This document shows positions 1-13,333 of a stretch of DNA of 64,000 nucleotides, in pieces. This stretch comes from Membranipora membranacea. Lineage: Eukaryota > Bryozoa > Gymnolaemata > Cheilostomatida > Membraniporidae. The notes below the pieces were generated by a model. The model had not been told where the DNA came from. It did not search any database and saw only the letters and a list, made by a program, of their open reading frames with translations. The DNA is taken from positions 18,476,001-18,540,000 of the forward strand of contig OU612075.1 in NCBI GenBank assembly GCA_914767715.1. Reading direction: 5' to 3'. The translations under genes were made by a program, and so were the position numbers. How positions within the stretch are numbered: position 1 is the first letter of the stretch; each line of letters opens with the position of its first letter.

Positions 1-2057
1 TTACCTTTTAGTATGATTACTATGAATGAAGTGATGCCCTAGGCTGGTAGATACTGTAAACCAAAAATTCCAAAATAATGAATAAAAAGTTAAATGAAAC
101 ATGAAATTTGAATGGAGAATGCCAATGGCCAGCACAAGAGGTAGATGGGAGATAACTCCAGTTTACCCATAAGGCTATGTGTTTCTACAGACCAGTTCAT
201 TTCAGGGCTGAATTCTAAACTCTTTGCTACTGCTGTGAACTAGATTTGCTGTCATAGAAGAAGGGTATTACTGTCATATAGATACTAATGGAAACATATA
301 TAAAGCAATTGGGGGACCGAACGCATGATACTTTTGGGAATAAGTCCTTGCTATCACTATGCTCTAGTCATATCAGGGAGAATTCTCCCTGCTCTAATCC
401 CCCATACATTCAGTCTTTTGGCTAGTGAAATTTGTTTCCAAATAACTCACTGAGAGTATCTTTAGTTCAGTTCAGAAAAATATATGTTCCCTTAGCAAAG
501 GCGGTTAGAAAATCAATTACGGAACTTTTTATTCCTTGCTTTCAGACTGAAGAATCCCTCCCCCAGGCTGCCTGGTGAAACCTTGAGCCGCAAGGCTGTG
601 TGAAATAAGCTATAATGAGCTTCATACTATAAAAAGCTCAGTTTGACCAGTCTTTTTAAGTTGGAGTGAGAAAAAATTTGGGCAGCTGGTCATACATAAT
701 CTAACAGTTTGATTAGGATCAGATTTAGGAAAAATGTGCACACCTGCTAAATCCTAGACAGATTTTATTTGTTACGGAAACCCATGTGTTCGATTAGATT
801 ATCACAATGTGTCGGCAGTATCCAGGCTAGATATAATCTTGGTATTGGGGAAGGTTTTCAGACAAGCACCTAAAACACCCTAGGATATTCTCGCCAGGTA
901 CAATAGATTGTGTTTTAAACTATCAATGACCTTTGTTTTTGTTGGCTCAAGTAAACATTTTGGCATCAGTTATGTTATTGAATATCAAATGGTGTAAATT
1001 TTGACAGCATTTGTCACGGTAGAATTTGTAAAGCGATCATGTTCTATGCATTGCTACATTGTGGGAGGTGGCGAGATTGAAAAGATTGATTTCTCATTTT
1101 TCTGCAAGATAAATTTCGTTGAGCAATTACCAACTGAAAACTGAAATGACATTGAAACTTGCTTATTAAACTTGTTTCAATTATAGTTTTTATTTGATCG
1201 TTAGTTTTAAATTTCTTTTTCTTTCTTGAGCTTGAAGCGATGCAGTGTCATTATTAGAAACGGCCATCCATCTTTGATGACCTTTCTTCTTGAAAGTTTT
1301 CTCCCAGAAGACTATTTGCAGAATGGCCAATGACAAAGGCTGTATCCGATTTGATATCATTTGATAAATTAAAATCAACATCAATAACAGCTTGCTAACA
1401 TAAATCAATTTCATTTCAATTTCAATTTAATAGAGTGCTGAAGTAATATTACAGTTTTGACTTGGGGTTACATTATTTCAATTGTTGGACTGGCAGAGAA
1501 GAAAAGTGCCAAGTGTTTCTCTTCTCTTGCTGAGTAAGTGTTGATATAGTGAGCTATTTGACATCTGGAGAAGGTGGCACTCGCTGCTGCTTCATACAGA
1601 AAGATTGTAAACAGACCCGAGTGTAAGTCCGCCGTTTGAGCTAGGGACCAACAATAAGTCTAGTTTTATGAAATTGTAGATATTCTGTCGTAACTATGTT
1701 TGCAAGAGTAGCAGTTTTAGTCATCTATAGTGGATGTTTTTATGTGATCAGTCTACCTACCATCTACAGCATTCATTTTTCAGATAATTAAAAAACTACT
1801 ATCAGCTCAATGCATGTTTTCTAATTGTATTTTAATTGCGTTTTTTTTTATCACAGCCACAAAGTGATATTTGACAGCATATGGTGAGACAGATATACAG
1901 GGTATTTATTTGCAGTGGACAGGGAGAAGCATCAAAGGCGTTGGGCTGAGAACTCTCTCTATACGCTATCAAGAAATCTATATCAAAACCCAACCAAACA
2001 GACAATTATAAGATATAGGATAAAGCAGCGCGGCATCACCTGGCGACCGGCAGCATA
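1..2057. other. Upstream non-coding DNA of the CARD gene
   Basis: No coding exon with good codon content and splice sites was recognised here. The last 150 bases before the ATG at 2058 presumably contain the 5' untranslated region of the CARD gene. No convincing TATA box was identified. Short open frames at 1190-1414 look incidental. Confidence 0.4.
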
Positions 2058-5000
2058 ATGACGACTTTAGAGAGAAGCCATAGAGAGATAGTGGAGTGCT
2101 ACCACGGTCTGCTGACTAAGAACCTCATACTCACTGAAGACTTTTACCGAACTCTCATCACCCACGGAGTATTCTCTGAACATCTAGTCAACGACATCAA
2201 GGTAACCTGGCAGCATGGAAACAGACAAAATAAAAAGCGAATTCACCGCCAATCTCAGAGTGTTGATAGGCTCCGATTCATACCAAAAGATACTTTGCCA
2301 TTCTCAAAAGTTCAGACCAAAATAATGTGCACGTTAGTAGAGGTCAGATAGCGTCAGATGAAGGGTGGGGAAGTGGGTAGACGATCTAAAGGAGTAAAGT
2401 AAAGTAAAATATTTTGCACTTAACTGTTCCTGGATTGATATTTGGATGGTTCTTCTTAACGTAAATAATCTGATTGCGAAACCTTGTTAAAAATTCTAAG
2501 ACTCCATTTTGGCTCTCAACTGTGATAGCGTGTAGGTAAAAAACTGAATTTAAAATATTATCCCTTGTGGAGTTCTATTCAAATTTGCAGTACAAGTTCT
2601 GCGAAGAGATTTGGTCTTGGAAATGTCCCAGTACATGTGATAGAGCATTTGTCTGAAGGTATGGTGCATTGGAAATGGAGTTGAAAGTCGACAATGTGAA
2701 AACTTGTTTTGATCCTACAGAAAGTTGGTCAAGACTTAGAACAGAATGATTTGTTTGAAATCTTAATGATCAACCTCCTGGTAATATTTTGATCTGTTTT
2801 GTTGATAATGAAGTCTTCTATTTGATTTGTAGAAAGCACCCAGTAATGATAGAGCGGCAAAGCTAATAGAGCTACTGTTGACGAGGACGGTGGCTGGCTT
2901 TAGGAAGTTTGTGGATGTTCTTGCCGTGACAGGTCACCATTTCCTGTCTGACTGCCTACGGGAAGCTGGTAAGTTCAGCAATAAGAGGTAACATAATCTG
3001 TGCTCCATAAAAAGATGTCAAACTGCCCAACCAAGTTTTCTCAGTGTCTTCGGTTCTCAGAAAGGGGGTCGTAAGGTTGGACAGCGCAAAGCCCTGGAAA
3101 TCGTCAAAGTCATGCTCCACTATGAGTAAAGCTAAGGCCACATGAGGCTGTTTTCTCACGATTCGTATAAATTATTCACGAATAATTTCGTATGAATAGG
3201 GATTTCCACGAATTCGTGAAATGTTGGATATTCATGATGCACGAATCCGAATCGTGTAAATTTTCACGAAATGTGATTTGATTGGGTGTCAGATTTGAAT
3301 TGATCGGCTGTCTGATTTGATTGATATGTCAAGGCCATATCTATGTAAACAACTTTGGTTAAAAAGATGGAATGGTTGATGAATATGTGGAGCTTCTTAT
3401 TGATTTGGACCTGGAGCAAGAGGGAGAAGGGATACAATGACTAATGGGGTATCAAATTGAATAAATATGAGGAGATAGTTGAGCCTAAGCATATCCAGAA
3501 GCTGAATCACTGGACTGGTTGGTATAATAAACAAGTAGAAACAGCTTCTCCTTGGTTTAATTTTTTATTTATCACTGTAGGCCTATGGTTTAGATTGGCT
3601 GACGAGGATTACAGTAGGATTACACCCATAAATCATTAGTACGAATTTGGGAAATGACAATCATGTGTGGCAGGCTGATATTCGTCTGAAATTTAATTTG
3701 CAAGAATTAGTGGAAATTTGCACGAGCATGTGGCCTCTGCTAAAGTGTAGAGCACTTCAGGGAAATTGTATTGCAAAGTGTAGTTTCACTCTCAATCTTC
3801 CCTATCGGCCATGTTGGTCATTACTGAGACATGGTTTTCACAGTTTTCCCTCCGATATCCTTCAAAGTCACGAACAGAATCTTATAATTCTATACCTTTG
3901 TACGAACACATATGTCTAAAATGTTTGTAGAAACCTCATCCATAGCAGAAATTGAAAGCGGCTTTGAAAATATCCACAAATTGGAAAATTTTGAAATAAA
4001 GCTTGAAACAGAGCAGTATTTGAAGCCTGGTTTGTAATTATCTATCGGCGACAAATTACACAAATTCACTGTGCTTTGCATGCAGCGTGAAAAAACACTC
4101 GAACAGCTAAAGTATGACCGAATGTCTCGTATTTCATGACAGCCGTCCCACTGATGCCATTTTTAGAATGTCTCATGAACATGGGTCTGGTTCATGGCTC
4201 TGTAGTGTAAGCAAAGTTCATGTTGCCAAAAACAACAAACTTTAAGGTTCGTATTTTTGTCCGTCTCAGACAATACAAACTATTTATGATTCGCATGCGA
4301 AAGATGAGCGACTCAACTCATTCCTTAGTACTAAATATTCGAGGTCAGTGAACAAACATCCTAATATGACGCTGACTTTCACTGTGTGACCTCACTTAGC
4401 CAGCAGCTGTTTATTGTCCAGTCTTGGACACTCTTCGATGCTATTTTTACCATCACCAATCCAAGAAAATGCGACAGATGGTTATACATTTCCTCAAACT
4501 CCATCGATAATTGCACTTATGATTGGCCAATATCTGATTCAACGCATTTTGATTGGTTAATCCCGGTGATATTTAGAAATCCAGCCTTGGAATTTAATAT
4601 CATCATAGGTTGTAGCTATAGTAAATTTAGAAATATCTAGCTAATTTGTTTTTTTGTTCACAGAGAATTATGAACCCATCAGAGATGTCGATGTGACAGA
4701 CTTAGGAAATAAACTTCCGTTTATCAATAAAACTGTCAAGACTGAGCAGCAGCGAAGCGCTGTCAGGCAATTCTTCAGGGAGGCGGTAAGAGTATTGACT
4801 TTTAAATGATTTGTATCTTCACAAAACTGTCAGTTAAATCCGGTCAAATTTCATCTGTTTTGTACTTATCGTGATGTTTTTGCTTTTTTTGTGGATGTCT
4901 AGAGAATATCAATGGGTAAATGTTGCACTGGCTGTAAAAGTGCGTAGTTTCAGGGTCCGGGGAATCAAGCACTTTGCAAACAATGCAGAGAACAAAATCA

Positions 5001-8000
5001 TAGGAAATTCTGCAAAAGCATGAGTTAGTCTCCTTTTAGCAAAGTCGCGTAATGATTCCCAGGGCCAGGTCTTGAACTATGAATATTCTGAATCAAGATG
5101 ATTAAGATTGAACAATGCTGATAGGTCTATGCAGCAGTAGATCAAACTACTCATGCCAAAGCCCTAATCTTTTGTTTCAGTGAAATGCAGGTTTAACCCT
5201 TCCACATGCTTCATCCAACAGTCTTTACAGTCTGCTTAGTATAGTAATGCTTATTCCAAGGAGGATCGTCTTAGTTTCTCCTAGCGAATTATTTGTATCA
5301 TAGACAGTTAGAGTCGTCTGTAGCTGGCATATGAGTGGATAATTCCACAGTGTGATTAAATTTAAACATTTTTATTTATATGAATGCATATTTTTGTAGA
5401 TCCAAAAAGAGGTTGTCAAGCATACATGGAAAGGAGACATCAGCACTAAAGAGCAGCTGATTATGGCCAGGCAGAAGAATATAGATCAGCTGTGGCATTT
5501 TGAAGAGGGAGAGAAAATCAAGGAAAAATCTCTTCAGGTAATTCTTATTAAATAAAATAAGCTTTAATTATGAATATGATAAGCAGAATGCATGATATAC
5601 TTCAGGTGTGCCCTTCATCAGCAAGTTTGGGATATGCCATCTCACTCTAGCCTTGCTTGGTGTTAATAGGGCCTTTCTATATCATTACTGCTCTTACAAT
5701 ATGGGCAATTCTGATGAAATGATTCATCCAGAGAACACATACATGTTCTGGAAGCTGAAAATTGACATTTCAGTTTGTTTGCTGCAAATCACAAAAACAG
5801 TTAGGTGTTCAAAAATGAGTAAATCAATAATTTTGATGTCTGGCTAAGAAGTTATGTTAATTTGGCTTGATAGGATGTTATTGATGTGATGGGATGTCAT
5901 TTTCCAGATTCTAGTAGATAGGGTGAGGTATAAGCAAAGTAACAATTTTTTCTTCTCCGCCTACATAAAAATTGTGTTGGTGACTGAAGTTCCGTTACAA
6001 TTAAAGGTATGAAAGTTGTGCATTTTGTTTTTGATGTTATAAACCTTAAATAGCATAAACCTGGGTTTTCTACCATGCTAAATATTACGGAATATCATGG
6101 AATAAAAAAATGATAAACATGTAACGGAACAGGAATCAGCAGTTTTTATTCCTGAGTTAATATCTTTACATGAGCTGCTCATGGATGGCAACCTGCAAGC
6201 AAGACTCTTGGTGTGTAGGTGAGCGAAATTTAATAATAGGCAAAGAATCTGTGAAACAAGTCTCACCCAAATTAACTAAGATTAGCCATATTCATATTAG
6301 CGACAAATTTAGTTTACAAAAGAACAATAGGAAGGTATTGTGTGGTGAGTTAATACTTTTATACCAGCAATTCATAGATGGCACCAGAAAATTCGGCTAG
6401 CTTGTGAGCAAAGAGTGAGGTAGATGAGTCTTTATAACAAATCTCACTCAGATTATATTTGAGAAACTTGAATATTGGGTGGAAGAAACAGTAAGGTCCA
6501 CTGTGTGATAAGCTTTGAATCCGATAAGATGCCTGCCAGCGCAGCAGAGAGAATGCGTAAATATCGACAGAGGTGTAAGGAGAATGCGGATAAAAACAAG
6601 GAAATATTAGAAAAGGATAGAAAGAGAAAAGCCTCAGCTAAGGAGAGGATGTCGGAGGCTCAGCTGGCGGAGCACCGAAAACGAACCAAGTTAGCTGTCC
6701 AACAGCATAGAAACTCAAGAAGACAACAAGTGTTAGCTGTAACCAAGGAGGAAGCCCTGTTACTCCTCGCTGTGTAACCAAGGAGGAAGCCCTGTTACTC
6801 CTCGCTGTGTAACCAAGGAGGAAGCCCTGTTACTCCTCGCTGTGTAACCAAGGAGGAAGCCCTGTTACTCCTCGCTGTGTAACCAAGGAGGAAGCCCTGT
6901 TACTCCTCGCTGTGTAACCAAGGAGGAAGCCCTGTTACTCCTCGCTGTGTAACCAGGGAGGAAGCCCTGTTACTCCTCGCTGTGTAACCAAGGAGGAAGC
7001 CCTGTTACTCCTTGCTGAAACTGAAACACCAGAGAATACCCAGGTTTACTCAAGAGTCTCATCACTTACTAGATTGAAATACTCAAACTATTATATAAAG
7101 CACTGGACACAAGTGCAAGTGAAAGATGGTGGCAGTTGTGCCATGGTGTGGTAGGATTGCTGCATTTTCGTTGCAGGTTAAAAACTTGCAGTCTAATTAC
7201 ACAGGTGCTGCATGTGACATGTCTATGAACATGCACAAAATTGAGACATATTTGCATACTTGCAGGTGTCTTTGAGCCTGGGCGTGCCTTAACTTAACGA
7301 TGCTGCAACTATGTCGTTTGTGATGTGAGGGGCCTCAGGAAGGGAGGTTGAAACCAAATATATTTTCGCGTGCAAATCACAGGCTGTACTTTGGCAGATA
7401 TGATTTTCACAAGGTTGATATTGCCCCTCTACTATGATGTTGTGTTTTTTTTTGTTATACCAGGATCTGCAGGAGCAGTATTTGAGTCTACAGGCTTACT
7501 CTGATGATCTGAGACGAGAAGTCAAGTCACTAGAGAAACATATCGATGACCTCACAAGGAAACACAGAGATGATCTTAAAGCTCAGGTAAGCTCTATTAA
7601 ATGTGATCGAGCAGAACTTCCTTCCTCGTGTAGATGATGCTTCAAGGCTTGTAGGTTTGGATTTGTACCACAGATGATTCAGACTTTGAAGCACATAGAT
7701 ACCTTGTTAAGCCCTAACGACTTCGGTCCATGTTTATAACATACTTATATATATGAAAACCTCAATAAAAACACATAATAATAATAGTGCTCCCAATTAA
7801 ACACATAATCATATCAATAATATATTATACAGACTTACCTATTATTCTACCATAAAACATGTTATGCATATGCTAGAACTGAATAAGTTCGTTTTTCAAT
7901 CAACACTTTTTGATAGAGGCGAAAACTCCGCTTTACTTTTTTGTTCTGTTTTACATACTTGTGCGGAGTCCCGTTATGTAAAATCGCACAAATTATTTTA

Positions 8001-11000
8001 CGCAGTGTTCTGTACTTTTTCACAGTCTAGATGTTGAACCTTAATTGGATACGAATATTTACGGACTTGCTATGAAATTTAACTCCAATGAGTAATCAAT
8101 TCAAATATTTATCTTGTTAAGAAGGAAATTCTTTTCATTATCACTCATACAACTTTACGTTGTGCTACTTTTGTTTTTTGTTGGTTTTTTTTTACCTTGA
8201 TATTACATATGACGGATATAATACATCTTTAATGTTTGCCACATATCAAAAGTTTATTAGGACTATCTGACGATTTGTAGGTTGATTATAATATGGCCAA
8301 TGATAGACACCTGACGCGACTGAATGAGAAGGCAGAGGATGCTGGCACTATTCTAGAAGGATTACACGATATACTCCGGGATACTATGGACTCAGAATAC
8401 CAGTCAAGACAAACAATCACCAGCTACCAAAACCTTCAAAACAATTTTGAGGTCTTCTGCACCCAATACAGGTAAATATACAGAATATCAAATCTGAAAT
8501 ATCCTACCCAAATAATTCTGTGTTTTGACTTATAAGGTCGATTTTCGCTAAGAGAAATAAATAGTCAGGTGTCATTCTAGATCAAGTTTGATCAATTTTT
8601 CCCACGTTGGAGTTGCCCCCATCTACTGACACGCCGAAGGCAAAAAGAGGTAGAGGCGTCAGTAGAGGGGGGCAACTCCAACGCTGCAAAATGGATTAAA
8701 CTTGTATGTGGCCTAATGTCTTTTTGCTAAAAATATATTGGGCCATTGACAAGGCCAGTCTTGGCCTTCATGTCAACCTTGACATTTCCTTAATTGTAAA
8801 TCTACCTCACCTTATCTCAGTCTCTCCGGGAAGGTAGCAGCAGCAGTATTGTTGAGTCAGTAGTTTGCAGCGTCCTGATCAGGTCCTAGTATCAGGTCCC
8901 TTGTAGAACTAAAAGAAACAAAGTTCGAGTGAACTCATGGATGCGTTCCTCAAGGCTTTCTATGGTAGTCATATTCACAAACTAACAATCAAACTTTACA
9001 TTTTTAACACTTACTGACAGTAAAGGATTTGACCTAGTGGCTCATGTTTTTATGAATAATCACAAAAGATTGATACTGTCCCGCTTTGCAATTCTTTGCG
9101 AACTCATTTGTACCACTGCTCATTAAATTTTCTGCAGAGAGATGTCGAACCTGGTAGAACATTTCCGGGATGAGAGACACTATTTGTCCAATCAGGTCTC
9201 TGGTAACACGATCACCGATAAGTCAGATCTCAAATCAGAATATCGTAACTACATGTTGAGGAATGAAGAGGAACTGAATAACATGAGACTGGAGATAAAT
9301 AAACTGCAAGACTGCCTGTCACAGAAATCTGAGAAAATCATGGTGAGTGTACTTTTTAAGAGAAAAGTGTGAATCGCTGTTGATCATCTGCATGAAAATG
9401 CAAGTGAAAGCAACTCCAAACTATCCATTGCTGATCTGAGATATTATTTGATAGAGTGTTGTTGGTAAGCTTTCCTATTCAAATACAACCACATTGATGA
9501 ATGCGTACAACAGAAAGCTAGTTTGAGCCTCTCTGCAAAGGATTCTGATGGGGTCATTCAATGCAATCAAAGTGTGTAATGCAATGTAAGGTGTTGTCTC
9601 TTCAGCGAAGGAGACTGCCTATTTAAACAATCATGGAAACTTTTGGTACAGTAAAAGCAATATGGATTTTTGTTATATAGGAACTTGAACTAGCAAGAGG
9701 AAGAATTGAAAGTGGTGATAGACTAATAGACTCAAACATGATCAAGCTTGAGACTGTACGGAGAGAGCTAGAGGAAAATAAACACAGAATAATAAGCAGG
9801 GATGACAAAATATTGGTAAGGCATTCACAAGACTCTTGCCAATATAAAACATCATCTCCTGAATCATCTATATTTCATCTGGCATAAATTTTTATTTATT
9901 ACCTCAATGACTAACAAGACAACTGGGGGTGGCCCTTTAGAAGGGGTGGCGACTAATATGCCGTTTCCTTGTTAACCCCCTACATAGACTTAATATACTA
10001 GTATATTAAGTCTATGACCCCGCTATGAGTTATGGCCAGGTTAAAGTTAGTAACATTACAAAGTGCTGCCTTATCAGCGTAACTGAACCTTGTCACATCG
10101 CTTTTTGGAACTTTGGTGTAGAAATCTCTGCATATTTTCTTCATAATAATCTAGTTGAATGGGAAGAACAAGTTTTTGCTAGATCACTGAGAATTCATTT
10201 TAGCCTGAAAGTGAATTAAGTTGTATATCAATCAAATAAACTTAGTAATCCTTCCTATAATTTTTTTTTCTTTTCGCTCACATTTTAGTCATTAGAGAAA
10301 CAGTCCAAAGTGTTGAATGAGAAAATAAGAAGTTTGGAAGACTCTCTCCTACTAAGTCAACAGAACGAGCAGCACCTAAAAGATGCAGTGGCTGCTGCAG
10401 CAGAATCCAAGATCCAAGAAACCAAGATGATAAAAGCCAACCAAACCCAGATGGTGACATTGCAAGGTGTCATCAGTGAAACGCCCAAACAGCATAACAA
10501 CTCACCAGAGAAGACAATTTCTCAGTCCCAGTATCCAACAATGTTACAACCTAACAGTCAAAACAAGGCGAGTAGCAAGCCACCAGCTGTTACCAGCGCA
10601 ACAGAAAGGAAGACAATTACAGTGAGCAGAACTAGAAGTCCTCCTATCATGACTACGCATAAGAGAGCAGCCAGTCCGATGGTGATAAGCCCAGAACTAC
10701 AGCAAAGCGAGGAACCCAGAAGTGCGGTGGAATCCGTTGAAAAGTTTCCAGGACCTCCACCGCCGACTCAGCATCACAAAACACCCAGCAAGCTGAGGTG
10801 AGTGAACTTAGGCATATCTGATAGAACAGCATTTCCTACAATCCAGTTTTACGTATTAGGAGTTATTCCTTTCCAGAAACCAGGGGGAGCAACTCCATAC
10901 TGAAATGTTTCCTAAACTACTACACGTAGACCCCAAACTGTCTCAGACAAAGTTGATCTTGTTCAGGGATGCGTCCATAAATATTAGCATTTTAAAAGAA

Positions 11001-12296
11001 GTTTGAGTTCAGCATTCAGCATGTTTACAAATCTTGAAGCATTTGAACGCAGGTTATGGAACATTCAAAATTCAGCTGAGGCTGTGATGAAGTGCGAACA
11101 CATTCTCCAAAGCGGCTGTTGAAGAACTTACTCTATGTAGATCCCAACTTTGAGCAGGGGGCCACCAGTTGCCCTCTTTGGGCTAGACAAGATAAGGAAC
11201 ATCAACTTTTAACTTCATTTTTTAATACAGGAACAGAACACAACCAGTTGATCCTAACAATGCATATTTACTGAAGAAGACAAGTCAAGGAGGTGCATCA
11301 GTGTTTCTTATGGATGATTCAAACCAGCAAGTCGCAATAAACCAGAAATCTACAGATCATTTCAGCAAGTAAGTTATTGTCTGGTCAGTGGTAATATGAA
11401 CATGTGTAAAGTGAGAACAAGTACAGACTTCTGAAACAGGGATTTCAAAATACAACAAAAAAGAGCTACTGTAGTTGTCACACAACTGATGATCACCAAT
11501 AATGATTAAAATTTCAGGCAACAAAGAGCAAAGATAAGCCCTCGAAAGGTTTGCAATGAACAAATTTGGTTGATTCCCCTCCGAATGAACACCAAACCTA
11601 CCTTAACCCTATACATCCCCTTGATTAAGACACCACATCAGTGAGGCTTTATCAAATTGATACATTCATTAGGACATCCCATTCACATCATTTTAATCTC
11701 AATTTGGAACCTAACCGCACACTCCCTAACCCAGCATTTCTCACCGAGCTCACCGCGTGTCAATAAGTGCAAAGCAGGTATTTTGAGTTGTTCCCTTCCA
11801 AAGAGCAGGGAGAGCAACTCCATACTTCAATTCTTCCAAAATTATCATCAGAACAAATCCTTCCCTAATTACTCACGTTGGTTTGATATGTCGTTTGAGG
11901 TTCCTGTCATAGCGCACAAGCCTGATTCCAAATGCCAATCTTCGGTGTTGCCTTCATTATCAATTGTCTACGATTAGATCAACAAAGGACATAAATTCAA
12001 AGGTAGCTTCCACCCTCCCTGCTTCCACAAAACTTCCCAAATAACTTCTCATACTTTTCTCGACAAAATACAACATGGATCTCGGTTCATCATTGGATCA
12101 TCTTATTTTTCACATTCTTTTGCATTTCAGATCAGGCGTGACGGAGTCCATCCATTTCAAACAAGCCCCGGCGATGCCAACAAAAACTAAGACTACTAAC
12201 ATGACAAACTACAGTAAAAGACTGGCAGCTACAAAAGCTCTCAAACAGAGTAAAGCTAACAACGCCCTACCCTCTACACTGCTGTGGTCAAAATGA
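2058..12296 (+). CDS. CARD and coiled-coil protein, 11 exons, 668 aa
   Basis: Exons: 2058-2201, 2833-2968, 4664-4785, 5400-5537, 7464-7586, 8281-8471, 9138-9342, 9681-9815, 10289-10797, 11231-11368, 12131-12296 (TGA). All junctions are GT-AG and phases match; the CDS is 2007 nt. Residues about 5-93 (exons 1-2) look like a six-helix CARD of the caspase-2/CRADD kind (LTEDFYRTLITHGVFSEHLV, then TVAGFRKFVDVLAVTGHHFL). Residues about 130-450 are charged and heptad-rich, with segments such as SDDLRREVKSLEKHIDDL, and predict coiled coils. Exon 9 ends in a Pro/Ser/Thr-rich stretch (PGPPPPTQHH) and the C-terminus is Lys/Thr-rich. CARDs mediate homotypic binding in apoptotic or innate immune complexes; a CARD joined to coiled coil resembles scaffold proteins of the CARD9/CARD11 type in layout only. 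There is no caspase, kinase or NACHT domain. Partner and function are unknown. The ATG chosen opens the CARD directly and has an in-frame exon end. Confidence 0.82.
2969..4663. other. Long intron 2 of the CARD gene, no gene seen
   Basis: It contains short open frames only. The stretch at about 3170-3260 is rich in near-palindromes of the ACGAAT/ATTCGT type, which may mark an old repeat insertion. No domain was recognised in the frames at 3457-3639, 3647-3919 or 4386-4640. Confidence 0.4.
6529..6777 (+). pseudogene. Transposon-type basic ORF broken by a minisatellite
   Basis: A frame starting at the ATG at 6529 encodes a strongly basic helical segment (RMRKYRQRCKENADKNKEIL, then KAVQ-type helices and HRNSRRQQ). 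Arg/Lys/Glu-rich openings of this kind are common in repetitive invertebrate ORFs; I could not name the family. The frame ends at a TAA created by the second copy of a 35-bp repeat (6741-7020). After the last repeat copy the reading can resume (ETETPENTQVYSRV) for about 45 codons, so the unexpanded ancestor was longer. It lies inside intron 4 of the CARD gene, in the same orientation, and its phase and position do not fit as an exon of that gene. Confidence 0.4.
6741..7020 (+). repeat. 35-bp minisatellite, 8 copies
   Basis: The unit begins AACCAAGGAGGAAGCCCTGT and repeats at 6741, 6776, 6811, 6846, 6881, 6916, 6951 and 6986. Copies are nearly identical (one A-to-G in the seventh, CTTGCTG ending in the last), so the expansion is recent. 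The period is not a multiple of three and every junction brings GTGTAACC, which puts a stop in the ORF it interrupts. Confidence 0.9.
7735..7792 (+). repeat. 3' end of a dispersed retroposon with TAA tail
   Basis: Contains the block ATAACATACTTATATATATG-AAAACCTCAATAAAAACACA followed by an ATAATAATA tail. The same block is found at 32283-32435 and 63757-63875 in the same orientation. A shared 3' end plus (TAA)n tail is typical of LINE or SINE copies. Confidence 0.6.
8578..8705. repeat. Hairpin (MITE-like) element
   Basis: The arms TTGGAGTTGCCCCCATCTAC at about 8611 and GTAGAGGGGGGCAACTCCAA at about 8663 are inverted complements around a short loop containing CACGCCGAAGG. Flanking sequence resembles TCAAGTTTGATC. 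Fragments of the same family occur elsewhere in the window (see findings). Confidence 0.6.
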
Positions 12297-13333
12297 AGAA
12301 GACTTATGTAAACAAACCTCCTGACAGGATTTTTTTATTTTTACAGGCCAAACTATCAGCAAGTTCATTAATGGCATTTTTCGAACTTGATAACCATGAC
12401 GCATCGCAACGCAAATGTATCAGGCAGAATCAATATAGAAGCAAAGGGAAAGCAGTGTGTTTTCCATGCCTGTCAGTCAGGCGTGATAGTTGTTGTTGAC
12501 AACGAAACTTCTGGTGTATTAGAGATGGTTGTTTATTTTCATATTACCACCTTCATAGCAGTATTAATTAGTTATATTTATACAGTTTCACAATGAGCTG
12601 AAACTGAGGGAACATGTTTCATTTTTCTTTGGTTTTAAAAATGCAGGATTAGTCTGCAATCAATAATTGGATTCTTCTTTATTCAGTGACAAAATTAAAG
12701 TTTAATTTTCTTTTTGTTGGAATTAAAATACTGAAAATCAGTGACTTAAAGTTGTTATTAATAAGTTGTATTCAATCATTTTTTGGTTTATATGCTATTG
12801 AATTATATGTATATTTCTTGCAAACACAACACCATCAACTCACTCACTATTCGGTAATGTATGCATAAGCTAACGGTAAAATATCTGACAAATTATAAAT
12901 ACTATAAAATATGGGAGCACCAAGTAAAAAATTCAGCATTATAAGTTTGGAATGCAAGATACTGAGACTTTGTCGTAACTTGTAATACAGCATAATAGTG
13001 TACGATATTTCTCCTAAATAATCACCATTCGATACATGGGAAATGAATAGAAGTCTTTGCAATATCTTTATTACTACGAATAACATAATATTTAAAGAAG
13101 AGCCTTTTGTTCTTGCATTAAATGATTTCTCGGCCTTCTATACCCGCTCGTACAAATTGAGCTTTTGGGAGGCTAAGCCGTGCGATTCCTGATAAAAAAC
13201 TGTCACAGCTATGTAGGTTGAGATTCTTGACATTAGTAGATTGTCCTTTCTAAGGGCTGCAGAGATTTTTATCGCACCGCAATTCACTAAGCCTGAGTTC
13301 CAACTGCTAGTAACTAATCTATATACGATAGGT
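12297..13333. other. Convergent 3' intergenic region
   Basis: Holds the 3' UTRs of the CARD gene (plus) and the Ig gene (minus). For the minus-strand gene an AATAAA lies at complement 13067-13072, about 260 nt after its stop. On the plus strand the nearest hexamer is the weaker ATTAAA at about 12688. No other gene seen. Confidence 0.5.
13067..13072 (-). terminator. Candidate polyadenylation signal of the Ig gene
   Basis: AATAAA on the minus strand, about 260 nt downstream of the stop codon at 13334-13336. Chosen by position only. Confidence 0.4.

Noticed and set aside
3457-3919. Two adjacent plus-strand frames in CARD intron 2
   Set aside because: No domain, no splice agreement with the CARD gene, and composition like the surrounding intron.
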